Shown here: piece after piece, positions 45,019 through 54,040 of the stretch
Position numbering within the stretch: position 1 is the stretch's first letter
How the letters are laid out: every line of letters starts with the position of its first letter
Source of the DNA: Prevotella sp. MA2016
GTDB lineage: Bacteria > Bacteroidota > Bacteroidia > Bacteroidales > Bacteroidaceae
Reading direction: 5' to 3'
Assembly: GCF_000619825.1 (NCBI RefSeq)
Contig: NZ_JHUW01000008.1
Span: forward strand, 310,001 to 374,000
Length of the DNA stretch: 64,000 nt
Translations under genes and position numbers: made by a program
The notes under the pieces: generated by a model
Told to the model about the DNA's origin: nothing
The model's database searches: none
Seen by the model: the letters and a program-made list of their open reading frames with translations, nothing else

Positions 45019-47196
45019 CTAGTTAGCCATTTCCGAAATGAACTTAATACGTACCAGGCGGATCTCATCCTCCGAGTAGTCTTCGCCGAGCTCTTTCTCT
45101 GCCTCACTCAACTTATCGGTCTCACTTTCGGAAAAGTAATCATAGATATCGTCAATATGATCTTCATCCATTACCTCTTCAAGGAAATAGTCGATATCCA
45201 GTTTGGTGCCACTGTAAACAATAGCCTCAACCTCATCGAGCAGTTCCTCAAACTCAATACCCTGAGCTTCAGCAATATCATCGAGGGCTATCTGACGGTC
45301 GATACTCTGGATAATCTTCACCTTCAGCATCGACTTCTTAGCCACTGTGCGCACACGCATGTCAACCTGGCGCTCAATCTCGTTCTCTTCACAGTACTTG
45401 GCAATGAGGTCAACAAACTGCTTAGCATAGGGTTGCTTTACTTTTCCTTCGCCTACACCCTGGATATTCTTCAGCTCCTCGAGGGTGATAGGATAGTCGG
45501 TAGCCATCTGGTCGATAGACACATCCTGGAAAATGACGTAAGGTGGACGACCAAGCTGCTTTGACACCTTCTTACGCAAGTCGTGCAGCATGGCTGTGAG
45601 CACAGGGTCGAGCGAACCGATGTTACCATCATGCTCACCGGCATCGTAGTCATCAAACTCTACATCTTTCACAATCATAAAGGTATGGGGGGCTTTCAGG
45701 AATTTCTTTCCTGCAGCAGTCAACTTCAGCAGTCCGTAGTTCTCTACCTCTTTGCGCAGATAGCCGGCTAACAACGCCTGACGGATTACTGGGTTCCATA
45801 TCTTCTCATCGTCATCGGCACCAGCCCCAAAAAGTTCCTGCTCCTCGTGGTGATGAGCCAGAATCTCTTCAGTAGGCTTACCAGTAATAAAATCAATCAC
45901 ATAGTCCGAACGGAAGTTCTCTTTTATAACCTGTATAGACTTCAGCACAGTCACCAACTGGTCTTTGGCTTCAATCTTGGTCTTTGGATGCAGACAGTTA
46001 TCGCAGTTTCCACAGTTATCCTTCTCGTAGGTCTCACCGAAATAGTGCAACAGCATCTTTCGGCGACATACGCTGGTCTCGGCATAAGCTGCAGTCTCTG
46101 TCAACAACTGTCGACCGATATCCTGCTCGGCAACAGGTTTGCCTTCCATAAACTTATCAAGTTTCTGCAAGTCCTTATATGAATAGAAGGCCAGACAGAT
46201 ACCTTCGCCACCGTCACGACCAGCGCGACCTGTCTCTTGATAGTAACCTTCCAACGACTTAGGGATGTCATAGTGGATAACAAAACGCACATCGGGTTTG
46301 TCAATACCCATACCAAAGGCAATGGTGGCCACAATCACATCTATATTCTCCATCAAGAACTCATCCTGGGTATTAGAACGGGTGTTACTGTCTAATCCGG
46401 CATGATAGGCTGCAGCCTTGATGTCATTAGCACGCAAGATAGCAGCCAACTCTTCCACCTTCTTTCTCGACAGGCAATAGATGATACCGCTCTTACCAGA
46501 ATGCTGCTTGATAAACTTGATGATATCCTTATCTACATTGACAGTCTTTGGACGTACCTCGTAGTACAGGTTAGGACGGTTGAACGAGCTTTTGAACTCA
46601 GCTGCATCTACTATCCCAAGATTTTTCTTGATGTCTGTACGTACCTTGTCGGTAGCAGTAGCTGTCAGTGCAATGATAGGAGCCTTACCTATTTCATTAA
46701 CGATAGGACGTATCTTACGATACTCAGGACGGAAGTCATGTCCCCACTCAGATATACAGTGAGCCTCGTCGATGGCATAGAATGATATCTTAACAGAACG
46801 GAGGAACTCCACATTCTCTTCCTTTGTAAGCGATTCTGGTGCCACATACAGCAACTTAGTTCTTCCTGCCAGCACATCACTCTTCACCTGGTCTATAGCA
46901 GCCTTATTCAACGATGAGTTCAGGTAGTGGGCAGTACCCTCTGTTTCACTCATACTGGAAATCACATCCACCTGGTTCTTCATCAGCGCAATCAGCGGCG
47001 ATATCACGATGGCCGTACCCTCCATGAGTAGCGAGGGCAACTGGTAACACAACGACTTGCCACCACCGGTAGGCATCAGCACGAAGGTATCGTTACCATC
47101 CATCAGGTTTTGTATAATACGTTCCTGATCACCTTTGAATGTATCAAATCCAAAGTATTTCTTCAGGGCTGCTGTAAGATTCATCTTTTCGCTCAT
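45019..47196 (-). CDS. recQ: ATP-dependent DNA helicase RecQ
   Basis: A 725-residue superfamily 2 helicase. Walker A PTGGGKS is at 42-48, DEAH at 143-146 followed by CISEWGHDFRPEYR. The RQC zinc motif is seen in CRRKMLLHYFG and CGNCDNC, then a winged helix and an HRDC-like domain (YPITLEELKNIQGVGEGKVKQ). About 110 acidic residues follow the HRDC domain, longer than in E. coli RecQ. It unwinds recombination and fork intermediates. clpX ends 15 bp upstream. Confidence 0.95.
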   Translation of the reverse strand: MSEKMNLTAALKKYFGFDTFKGDQERIIQNLMDGNDTFVLMPTGGGKSLCYQLPSLLMEGTAIVISPLIALMKNQVDVISSMSETEGTAHYLNSSLNKAAIDQVKSDVLAGRTKLLYVAPESLTKEENVEFLRSVKISFYAIDEAHCISEWGHDFRPEYRKIRPIVNEIGKAPIIALTATATDKVRTDIKKNLGIVDAAEFKSSFNRPNLYYEVRPKTVNVDKDIIKFIKQHSGKSGIIYCLSRKKVEELAAILRANDIKAAAYHAGLDSNTRSNTQDEFLMENIDVIVATIAFGMGIDKPDVRFVIHYDIPKSLEGYYQETGRAGRDGGEGICLAFYSYKDLQKLDKFMEGKPVAEQDIGRQLLTETAAYAETSVCRRKMLLHYFGETYEKDNCGNCDNCLHPKTKIEAKDQLVTVLKSIQVIKENFRSDYVIDFITGKPTEEILAHHHEEQELFGAGADDDEKIWNPVIRQALLAGYLRKEVENYGLLKLTAAGKKFLKAPHTFMIVKDVEFDDYDAGEHDGNIGSLDPVLTAMLHDLRKKVSKQLGRPPYVIFQDVSIDQMATDYPITLEELKNIQGVGEGKVKQPYAKQFVDLIAKYCEENEIERQVDMRVRTVAKKSMLKVKIIQSIDRQIALDDIAEAQGIEFEELLDEVEAIVYSGTKLDIDYFLEEVMDEDHIDDIYDYFSESETDKLSEAEKELGEDYSEDEIRLVRIKFISEMAN

Positions 47197-47211
47197 AAAA
47201 TATTAGTTAGT

Positions 47212-48459
47212 TTAGGCTTCTACACTAGGGAAATGCGACTTATCCAACTGTTTCGTCACATAGTCGGCGGTCACATTAAATTTCTTCGTTCTTTTCGATG
47301 GCATGTCATACATCGCATCCATCATGACATTCTCTACAATTGAACGCAAACCACGGGCGCCCAACTTATACTCCACGGCTTTGTCAACCAGTGTTTCAAG
47401 TGCCTCCTTATCAAAAGTCAGCTCAACGCCATCCATTTCAAACAGTTTCTTATACTGACGGATGATAGAGTTCTTGGGCTCAATCAGTATTTTCTCCAAC
47501 GCCTCACGATCCAGTGGATTGAGATGCGTAAGCACTGGCAGACGTCCAATAATCTCAGGAATCAAGCCAAACGACTTCAAATCCTGAGGAACGATGTATT
47601 TCATCAGGTCGTTCTTATCAATCTTTCTGACGTTGGTTACCGAGTTATAACCTACCACGTGGGTATTCATACGCTGCGCGATCTTACGCTCAATGCCATC
47701 GAAAGCACCACCACAAATGAATAGGATATTACGGGTGTCAACATGGATATAATCCTGATCGGGATGCTTACGTCCACCCTTGGGAGGAACATTCACCATC
47801 GTGCCTTCTAATAATTTCAACAATCCTTGCTGAACACCTTCACCACTAACATCGCGCGTGATAGATGGGTTGTCACTCTTTCGGGCGATCTTATCAATCT
47901 CATCGATGAACACGATACCACGCTGAGCAGCCTCCACATTATAATCGGCCACCTGCAACAGACGTGACAAGATGCTCTCCACATCCTCACCTACATAACC
48001 TGCCTCAGTAAACACGGTGGCATCCACAATGGTGAAAGGCACATCAAGCAACTTGGCGATAGTACGTGCCAACAGGGTTTTTCCTGTGCCGGTGCTACCT
48101 ACCATGATGATATTACTCTTCTCGATCTCTACATCATCATCTGTGGGTTGCTGCAGACGCTTGTAATGGTTATAGACAGCCACTGCCAAATAGCGCTTGG
48201 CATCGTCCTGACCAATAACATACTGATCCAGATAAGCTTTTATCTCTTTAGGCTTAGGCACCTTCAATGGTGCATCAGATGCTGCGCCCTTCTTATCCTT
48301 CGCAGTTGCCTTGGCATTTTCTTTCAGATTATCCTGCACGATCTGATAAGCCTGAACAGCACACTCATTACAGATATGACCATTCAAACCACTAATCAGC
48401 AGTGTTACCTCTTGATCACTTCTTCCACAAAAACTACAAACATTCTTCATGCCACTCAT
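47212..48459 (-). CDS. clpX: ATP-dependent Clp protease ATP-binding subunit ClpX
   Basis: A 415-residue unfoldase. The N-terminal zinc domain has Cys8, Cys11, Cys30 and Cys33 (CSFCG ... CNEC). Walker A is GSTGTGKT near 118, with Walker [12 protein letters not shown]. The sensor and pore regions (GYVGEDVE) are present, and the C-terminus has [11 protein letters not shown] start at the ATG at 48459, whose first base is the last of the clpP stop (TGATG); a GTG one codon earlier is open. It forms ClpXP with the gene before it. Confidence 0.96.
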   Translation of the reverse strand: MSGMKNVCSFCGRSDQEVTLLISGLNGHICNECAVQAYQIVQDNLKENAKATAKDKKGAASDAPLKVPKPKEIKAYLDQYVIGQDDAKRYLAVAVYNHYKRLQQPTDDDVEIEKSNIIMVGSTGTGKTLLARTIAKLLDVPFTIVDATVFTEAGYVGEDVESILSRLLQVADYNVEAAQRGIVFIDEIDKIARKSDNPSITRDVSGEGVQQGLLKLLEGTMVNVPPKGGRKHPDQDYIHVDTRNILFICGGAFDGIERKIAQRMNTHVVGYNSVTNVRKIDKNDLMKYIVPQDLKSFGLIPEIIGRLPVLTHLNPLDREALEKILIEPKNSIIRQYKKLFEMDGVELTFDKEALETLVDKAVEYKLGARGLRSIVENVMMDAMYDMPSKRTKKFNVTADYVTKQLDKSHFPSVEA

Positions 48460-49127
48460 CACTTCTTTCTAATGAGTACCTCGTCAATCATACCGTAAGC
48501 CTTAGCTTCCTCAGCCGTCATCCAGTAGTTACGATCTGAATCAGCATAAACCTTATCATATGGTGTATGCGAATGTTCCGAGATAATGGTATATAACTCC
48601 TTCTTGAATTTCAGGATCTCCTTAGCTTCAATCTCAATATCCGAAGCCTGACCCTGTACACCACCTAATGGCTGATGGATCATGACACGACTATGAGGCA
48701 GAGCCGAACGCTTTCCTTCAGCACCAGCCACAAGCAGCACTGCGCCCATAGATGCAGCCATACCAGTGCAGATGGTAGCCACATCGCTGGTGATAAACTG
48801 CATGGTATCATAGATTCCCAGACCAGCGGTTACACTACCACCAGGCGAATTGATATAGATAGAGATGTCCTTACCAGGATCTGTTGAGTCCAGGAACAGC
48901 AGCTGTGCCTGCAGTGTGTTGGCGGTATAATCGTCTATCTGTGTACCAAGGAAAATGATACGATCCATCATCAAACGAGAGAAAACGTCCATCTGAGTTA
49001 CATTCAACTGGCGCTCCTCCAAGATATAGGGATTCAAATACTGATTCTGAGCCTTCATCACGTCATCAACGACCAGACCGTTCATCCCTAAATGCTGTAC
49101 AGCGTACTTTCTGAATTCATTATTCAT
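48459..49127 (-). CDS. clpP: ATP-dependent Clp protease proteolytic subunit (Asp-to-Asn triad)
   Basis: A 222-residue ClpP. The nucleophile Ser126 is in GMAASMGA and His151 in [10 protein letters not shown], with the normal 25-residue spacing. Counting 49 residues from His, as in E. coli (His122 to Asp171), gives Asn200 in [13 protein letters not shown], where the third catalytic residue is normally Asp. The N-terminus is about 20 residues longer than in E. coli mature ClpP and may be processed. A promoter lies at 49203-49196, and the gene is chained to clpX. Confidence 0.95.
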   Translation of the reverse strand: MNNEFRKYAVQHLGMNGLVVDDVMKAQNQYLNPYILEERQLNVTQMDVFSRLMMDRIIFLGTQIDDYTANTLQAQLLFLDSTDPGKDISIYINSPGGSVTAGLGIYDTMQFITSDVATICTGMAASMGAVLLVAGAEGKRSALPHSRVMIHQPLGGVQGQASDIEIEAKEILKFKKELYTIISEHSHTPYDKVYADSDRNYWMTAEEAKAYGMIDEVLIRKK

Positions 49128-49161
49128 ACTATCAAATCCTTTCTTTTAAATATAGAGAAAA

Positions 49162-49241
49162 GGTTATCGACCTTCCTCATCTTGCGTTTGGGACACAAAG
49201 ATAATACAAAAAGTCGATAACCCTTCTATTTTAGGGGTTAT
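49162..49241 (-). promoter_or_regulatory. tig-clpP junction: promoter flanked by competing hairpin arms
   Basis: The minus-strand -7 TATCTTTG is at 49203-49196. GGTTATCGAC (49162-49171) and GTCGATAACC (49213-49222) are a perfect 10-bp inverted repeat around it. The second arm overlaps another stem, ATAACCC (49217-49223) with GGGTTAT (49235-49241), which can act as the tig terminator. The two stems exclude each other in a read-through transcript. Confidence 0.6.
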
Positions 49242-49257
49242 TTTTTCCTAAAAAAGC

Positions 49258-50619
49258 TTATTTTTCTGTCATAAGCTTATTAAACTCCTCAAATGTGACC
49301 TCTTTTGTATTCAGCTTAACCACATTTTTGAGGGCTTCAGTAAGCTTAACATCAACAGCACGATCTACGAAGTTGTCGATATTCTCACGCTTCTTCAACT
49401 GCTCGTTAGCATAGTTCTCCAGAACATCCTCGGGAACGTTGCTCATACCATACTGAGCAAACTGAGCACGCATAGCCTCCTTGGCTACGTTCTTAATGTC
49501 AGCCTCCTCAACCTTGATGTTCTGAGCAGCAACCAACTGCTCCTTGATCAGGTGCCAAGCCAGCTCCTTGATGCTGCCCTCGAAGTTCTTCTCAACGAAG
49601 TCGGCACCCTTATCCTGGTTGTTCTGCAGCATCACACGCTTCAGCAGAGCCTCTGGGAACTCCAGCTTACCAACCTTCTTCTCCATGTGCTTGCGTACAT
49701 CGAGCAGGAACTTATAGTCGCTGTTCTGCTGCAACTGTGGAGCGATGCTCTCAGCAATCTTCTCACGGAAGGCCTTCTCGTCCTTCACCTCACCCTCGCC
49801 GAACACACGGTCAAAGAGCTTCTGATCAACCTCTGCAGGCTGGAAGTGACGAATCTCAGTAATCTGATAGCTGAAGTCAGCATTCAGATCCTTCACGTCT
49901 TCCTTCTTAACCTTCAGCAGGGCAGCAACCTCTGCATCGTTATCGGGATAAGCCTTCTTAGGATTGAAGGTGATGATATCTCCAGCCTTAGCACCATCGA
50001 AGAGCTTCTTCTGATCGTCGGCCTTGATATATGCAGGCATTACCATAGCGCCCTCGGTAGTGATACCACCTTCCTTGGTGTTACCATTCTCATCGAGCTC
50101 ACGCATGTCACCTGTCAGAGTATCGTTACCGCTGAACACCTCAGCCTTTACGAACTCACCAGCCTGAGAAGCATACATCTGTACCTGCTCGTCAAGCATC
50201 TTATCGTCAACCTTGATGGTGTAATAATCAACCTTATCTCTACCAGTCAGCTCAGCCTTGAACTCGGGAGCGACAGCAATGTCGAACACAAATGTCAGAT
50301 CATCTGCATTCTCAAAGTCCTGAGGAACCTGCTTCTCCTGATTTGGAAGGGGCTCACCCAGCATCTGGATCTTGTTCTCACGAACATACTCATACAACTT
50401 CTCACCCAGCAGCTTGTTAACCTCGTCAACCTTCACTGCTGTGCCATACTGCTTCTTAATCATTCCCATGGGAACCATACCTGGACGGAATCCGGGAACC
50501 TGTGCTTTCTTACGATAATTTTTCAGCTGCTTCTCTACTGCATCCTGATAATCTGCCTTCTCAACGGTCATAGTAAGCAGACCATTGATCTTGTCGGCGC
50601 ACTCAAACGAAATTTTCAT
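49258..50619 (-). CDS. tig: Trigger factor
   Basis: A 453-residue ribosome-associated chaperone. The N-terminal ribosome-binding domain ends with the signature-like GFRPGMVPMGMIKKQYG (about 43-59). The middle PPIase region (about 155-250) is diverged, with DTLTGDMRELDENGN and the FNPKKAYP segment. The C-terminal arms are helical (LDVRKHMEKKVGKLEFPEALLKRVM). The length fits Bacteroidota Tig. It sits upstream of clpP-clpX as in many bacteria. Its -7 box is at 50671-50664. Confidence 0.94.
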   Translation of the reverse strand: MKISFECADKINGLLTMTVEKADYQDAVEKQLKNYRKKAQVPGFRPGMVPMGMIKKQYGTAVKVDEVNKLLGEKLYEYVRENKIQMLGEPLPNQEKQVPQDFENADDLTFVFDIAVAPEFKAELTGRDKVDYYTIKVDDKMLDEQVQMYASQAGEFVKAEVFSGNDTLTGDMRELDENGNTKEGGITTEGAMVMPAYIKADDQKKLFDGAKAGDIITFNPKKAYPDNDAEVAALLKVKKEDVKDLNADFSYQITEIRHFQPAEVDQKLFDRVFGEGEVKDEKAFREKIAESIAPQLQQNSDYKFLLDVRKHMEKKVGKLEFPEALLKRVMLQNNQDKGADFVEKNFEGSIKELAWHLIKEQLVAAQNIKVEEADIKNVAKEAMRAQFAQYGMSNVPEDVLENYANEQLKKRENIDNFVDRAVDVKLTEALKNVVKLNTKEVTFEEFNKLMTEK

Positions 50620-50663
50620 CTTTTTATGTACTTATTTATAATATATATTCAAATATTGGGGTG

Positions 50664-50671
50664 CAAAAGTA
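50664..50671 (-). promoter_or_regulatory. -7 box of tig
   Basis: TACTTTTG followed by CACCCC on the minus strand, 44 bp before the tig ATG. Confidence 0.6.
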
Positions 50672-50718
50672 CAAATAATCAGCGTAATATTTGCAGTTTT
50701 TCCATTTTTTAACTTTTG

Positions 50719-51507
50719 CTAGCCCACTATTTTAGCTTGTCGTTCTTCCTCAATTTGTTGGAAGTTTTTCTTTCTCAACTCAAACGATTCTGTGAGGTAT
50801 TTTTCACGAACTATCTGATTAGTAGCCAACTCCTCAGGCGTGCCCTGGAAGAGGATTCTGCCTTCAAACAGCAAATAAGCACGGTCTGTAATGGCCAATG
50901 TCTCATCCACATTATGGTCTGTAATTAGGATGCCAATGTTCAGGTATTTCAACTTATAAACAATCTGCTGAATATCTTCTACAGCGATAGGATCGACACC
51001 TGCGAAAGGTTCGTCAAGCATAATAAACTTGGGTTCAATAGCCAGACAACGGGCAATCTCTGTACGACGACGCTCACCGCCCGACAGACGGTCACCAAGG
51101 TTCTTACGGACTTTCTCCAGACGAAACTCACGAATCAGCTCTTCCAACTTATTCAACTGGTAGTCGCGCGGCTTACCAGTCATCTCGAGCACTGAGAGGA
51201 TATTATCCTCTACCGTCATCTTACGGAACACACTGGCTTCCTGAGCCAGATAGCCGATACCGGCACGAGCACGCTTGTAAACAGGGAATTTCGTTACATC
51301 TTCGTCGCCCAGATAGATATGACCGCCATTAGGAACAATCAGTCCTGTTGTCATATAGAACGAGGTGGTCTTACCAGCACCGTTAGGTCCTAATAGTCCC
51401 ACAATCTCTCCCTGCTTCACATCGAAGCTCACATCGTTAACCACCGTACGCTTACCATAGCGCTTCACGAGGCCTTCAGTTCGTAATACAATACGTTCTT
51501 CTTCCAT
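50719..51507 (-). CDS. lptB: LPS export ABC transporter ATP-binding protein LptB
   Basis: A 262-residue ATPase that powers lipopolysaccharide extraction from the inner membrane with LptFG. Walker A is GPNGAGKTT at about 40-48, followed by [14 protein letters not shown], the LptB form. [26 protein letters not shown], and [18 protein letters not shown] are also characteristic. The start is the ATG at 51507; an in-frame TTG upstream lies inside the -7 box and cannot be used. No lptF or lptG is adjacent. It is divergent from mlaE. Confidence 0.94.
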   Translation of the reverse strand: MEEERIVLRTEGLVKRYGKRTVVNDVSFDVKQGEIVGLLGPNGAGKTTSFYMTTGLIVPNGGHIYLGDEDVTKFPVYKRARAGIGYLAQEASVFRKMTVEDNILSVLEMTGKPRDYQLNKLEELIREFRLEKVRKNLGDRLSGGERRRTEIARCLAIEPKFIMLDEPFAGVDPIAVEDIQQIVYKLKYLNIGILITDHNVDETLAITDRAYLLFEGRILFQGTPEELATNQIVREKYLTESFELRKKNFQQIEEERQAKIVG

Positions 51508-51516
51508 AATCGGCTG

Positions 51517-51524
51517 CAAAGTTA
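51517..51524 (-). promoter_or_regulatory. -7 box of lptB
   Basis: TAACTTTG then CAGCCG on the minus strand, nine bases before the ATG at 51507, so the leader is very short. Confidence 0.6.
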
Positions 51525-51534
51525 ATTATTTTTT

Positions 51535-51609
51535 GGCACGAATTACGCGAATTTCACAAAAAATAATCTCAAATAGAAATAATTCGTGTTAATTCACGCA
51601 ATTCGTGCC
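51535..51609. repeat. 19-bp inverted repeat GGCACGAATT... between lptB and mlaE
   Basis: Arms at 51535-51553 and 51591-51609 match in inverted form at 17 of 19 positions, with a 37-bp A-rich spacer; an extra AATTCGTG copy lies inside at about 51580-51587. It fits a small mobile or REP-like element of Bacteroidales intergenic DNA, or a shared control site of the two divergent genes. Confidence 0.65.
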
Positions 51610-51619
51610 TTATTTTTAG

Positions 51620-51627
51620 TATCTTTG
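51620..51627 (+). promoter_or_regulatory. -7 box of mlaE-mlaF
   Basis: TATCTTTG followed by CACCCAAA, 27 bp before the mlaE ATG. Confidence 0.65.
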
Positions 51628-51654
51628 CACCCAAATAAAAATAGTTAGCTGGCG

Positions 51655-52401
51655 ATGTTATTATATAAATGGCTGACCACCTTCGGTCGATATTTGATGC
51701 TGATGGGCCGTGTATTCTCACGCCCCGAGCGCATGAGAATGTTTCTGAAACAGTATGTCACCGAGATGACACAGTTGGGTATCAACTCTATCGGTATCGT
51801 ACTCATCATCTCATTCTTCATCGGAGCCGTCATCTGTATTCAGATGAAACTCAACATCCAGAGTCCATGGATGCCACGATGGGTTGCAGGCTACACCACC
51901 CGAGAAATCCTACTTCTGGAGTTCTCGAGTTCTATCATGTGTCTGATCTTAGCAGGAAAGGTAGGCTCAAACATTGCCTCCGAACTGGGCACCATGCGCG
52001 TCACCCAACAGATTGATGCACTCGAGATCATGGGTATCAACTCTGCCTGCTATCTCATTCTGCCCAAAATCATCGGCCTTCTCACCATCATGCCGTTCCT
52101 GGTCATCTTTTCATCGGCCACAGGTATCATCGGTGCATACGGAACGGCCTACATCGGACATATCATCGCCCCAGATGATCTCACACAAGGTCTGCAACAC
52201 GCTTTCATACCCTGGTTCGTATGGATGAGCATCATCAAAAGTCAGTTTTTTGCTTTCATCATCTCCAGTGTTCCTGCCTTCTGCGGCTATACCGTCGAGG
52301 GTGGTAGCGTAAACGTAGGAAAGGCATCTACCGACGCCGTTGTCACATCAAGTGTGCTTATTCTTTTTTCAGATGTATTCCTAACACAGTTACTGTCATG
52401 A
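51655..52401 (+). CDS. mlaE: MlaE-type phospholipid ABC transporter permease
   Basis: A 248-residue permease of the MlaE/YrbE family with about five to six membrane helices. Family segments are SFFIGAVICIQMKLNIQS, EFSSSIMCLILAGKVGSNIASELGTM with the EIGTM-like cytoplasmic helix EQIDALEIMGIN (here TQQIDALEIMGIN), and VEGGSVNVGKASTDAVV at the end. With MlaF and an MCE protein it moves phospholipids between membranes and keeps the outer leaflet asymmetric. No MCE gene follows here. It overlaps mlaF as ATGA. Confidence 0.93.
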   Translation: MLLYKWLTTFGRYLMLMGRVFSRPERMRMFLKQYVTEMTQLGINSIGIVLIISFFIGAVICIQMKLNIQSPWMPRWVAGYTTREILLLEFSSSIMCLILAGKVGSNIASELGTMRVTQQIDALEIMGINSACYLILPKIIGLLTIMPFLVIFSSATGIIGAYGTAYIGHIIAPDDLTQGLQHAFIPWFVWMSIIKSQFFAFIISSVPAFCGYTVEGGSVNVGKASTDAVVTSSVLILFSDVFLTQLLS

Positions 52402-53171
52402 TCGAAGTTAAACAATTATATAAGAGTTTTGAGGACAAAGAGGTCCTGATAGATATCAACACTGTCTTTGAAGATGGGAAAACAAATCTCATCATCGGAC
52501 AGAGTGGCTCCGGCAAGACGGTTCTAATGAAAAATCTTGTCGGTCTCATCGAACCTACCAGCGGTGAGATCCTTTACGACGGTCGCAACTTCGTGAGCTT
52601 GAGCAAACAGGAGAAAGTGATGATGCGCCGCGAGATGGGTATGATATTCCAGAGCGCAGCTCTCTTCGACTCAATGACAGTACTAGAGAACGTCATGTTT
52701 CCACTCGACATGTTCTCTTCAATGACACTTCGCGAACGCATCCATCGCGCCCAAGAGTGCCTGGACCGTGTAAACCTGAAGGGTGCCGACGAGAAATTCC
52801 CTGGCGAGATATCTGGCGGTATGCAGAAACGCGTAGCTATTGCGCGCGCCATCGCCCTCAACCCCAAATACCTATTCTGCGACGAGCCCAACTCCGGCCT
52901 CGACCCAAAAACATCGCTTGTCATCGACGAGTTGTTGCACTCCATCACTCAGGAGTATAATATGACTACAATCATCAATACCCACGACATGAACTCTGTG
53001 ATGGGAATTGGAGAAAATATTATTTTTATTTACGAAGGTCACAAGGAGTGGCAGGGTGTCAGCAGTCAGGTTATGAGCGCAAACAATGCGCGCCTTACTG
53101 ACTTCATCTTTGCCAGCGATTTGCTCAAAAACATGCGACGAATTGTCATCGACAACGGACTGTCACTCTAA
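52398..53171 (+). CDS. mlaF: MlaF-type phospholipid ABC transporter ATPase
   Basis: A 257-residue ATPase. Walker A is GQSGSGKT at about 35-42, the Q-loop GMIFQSAALFDSMTVLENV is the MlaF/Ttg2A form, the signature is ISGGMQKRVAIARA, and Walker B is YLFCDEPNSGLDP. The C-terminus extends past the H-loop (NTHDMNSVM) with EGHKEWQG. It pairs with MlaE. About 120 bp and a new promoter separate it from the RsbW-like gene. Confidence 0.93.
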   Translation: MIEVKQLYKSFEDKEVLIDINTVFEDGKTNLIIGQSGSGKTVLMKNLVGLIEPTSGEILYDGRNFVSLSKQEKVMMRREMGMIFQSAALFDSMTVLENVMFPLDMFSSMTLRERIHRAQECLDRVNLKGADEKFPGEISGGMQKRVAIARAIALNPKYLFCDEPNSGLDPKTSLVIDELLHSITQEYNMTTIINTHDMNSVMGIGENIIFIYEGHKEWQGVSSQVMSANNARLTDFIFASDLLKNMRRIVIDNGLSL

Positions 53172-53219
53172 TCGCGCGCATATAAAATACCTTATTATTA
53201 AATAAAATTTTCTTAAAAG

Positions 53220-53251
53220 TTTGTACGATTCAGTTTTTTTACTTACTTTTG
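53220..53251 (+). promoter_or_regulatory. Promoter of the RsbW-like/STAS/HATPase genes
   Basis: -33 TTTG (53220-53223) and -7 TACTTTTG (53244-53251), 20 bp apart, followed by CACCAA. The first ATG is at 53295. Confidence 0.75.
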
Positions 53252-53294
53252 CACCAATAATGCGAATTATAACTTCCAATTTTAGCAATTTTAT

Positions 53295-53708
53295 ATGAAA
53301 AAAGAAATTAAGATTAAGAATCAGGTAGGCGAGTTAGAGAAAGTCAATGCCTTCATTGAGGAGATTGGTGAAGAGTTGCAGCTTGACATGGAGCTACTGA
53401 TGAATTTGAATCTGGTAATGGAGGAGATGGTGTCTAACGTTATCTTCTACGCTTATCCAGAAGGAAAGACTGCCGACATTGAGCTTTCTGCCGAATTGGT
53501 TGGCCATCAGCTCACTTTCGTTCTTAGCGACAAGGGTCGCGAGTTTGATCCTACCATGAAGGAGGACATCGACACAGAAACTGACCCAGCCGACCGCGAT
53601 CTTGGTGGTCTGGGAATCTACATCGTCAAGAACATCATGAACGAAGTTACCTACCAGCGACTGGAGGGTAAGAACTTGCTTACAATGAGAAAAGATTTAG
53701 AGGATTAA
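53295..53708 (+). CDS. RsbW-like ATP-binding protein (HATPase_c_2)
   Basis: A 137-residue GHKL protein of the anti-sigma kinase type. The N-box is NLNLVMEEMVSNVIFYAYP (Glu and Asn for Mg-ATP), the G1 box is LSDKGREFDP, and G2 is GGLGIYIVKNIMNEV. In Gram-positives such kinases phosphorylate STAS proteins and bind sigma factors. Bacteroidota lack SigB-like factors in most cases, so the target is unknown. The STAS gene follows 17 bp later, the classic kinase-substrate pairing. Confidence 0.88.
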   Translation: MKKEIKIKNQVGELEKVNAFIEEIGEELQLDMELLMNLNLVMEEMVSNVIFYAYPEGKTADIELSAELVGHQLTFVLSDKGREFDPTMKEDIDTETDPADRDLGGLGIYIVKNIMNEVTYQRLEGKNLLTMRKDLED

Positions 53709-53725
53709 TTACAAAACACAGCATT

Positions 53726-54034
53726 ATGACACAGATTATCAAAGAAGGTGGAAAAACGATTATCAAGACTGGTTCACGCATCGACACTATGAACGCCAAC
53801 CAGTTTGAGCAGGACATCCAGCCCGCACTGAAAGAAGGTGGTGTTGACTTGGAGATGGACTGCACAGAGCTTACTTATATGGCCAGCTCTGGTCTGCGTA
53901 TTATCCAGAAGACCATGCGCACTGTTACCCAGTTGAAGGGACAGTTCAAGATTACCAACGTGTCGCCTGAGATCTACAAGATCTTGGCCATGACGGGATT
54001 CACCAAGTTTATGAAGGTTGAACAGAAAAATTAA
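53726..54034 (+). CDS. STAS-domain protein (anti-anti-sigma factor type)
   Basis: A 102-residue single STAS domain. The phospho-acceptor loop is TYMASSGLRII, with Ser54 in the place of B. subtilis SpoIIAA Ser58; the usual Asp before it is Ala. GSRIDTMNANQFEQDI is the first strand-helix. It would be the substrate of the RsbW-like kinase encoded before it. Because mlaE-mlaF lie just upstream and MlaB of E. coli is also a STAS protein, a role with the transporter is an alternative. Confidence 0.9.
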   Translation: MTQIIKEGGKTIIKTGSRIDTMNANQFEQDIQPALKEGGVDLEMDCTELTYMASSGLRIIQKTMRTVTQLKGQFKITNVSPEIYKILAMTGFTKFMKVEQKN

Positions 54035-54040
54035 TATATT

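Noticed and set aside
49552..50712. A 386-residue open frame on the plus strand opposite tig
   Set aside because: It is rich in Leu, Ile, His and Ser with no family motif, while the minus strand encodes a clear trigger factor with promoter. It is a codon-bias shadow.
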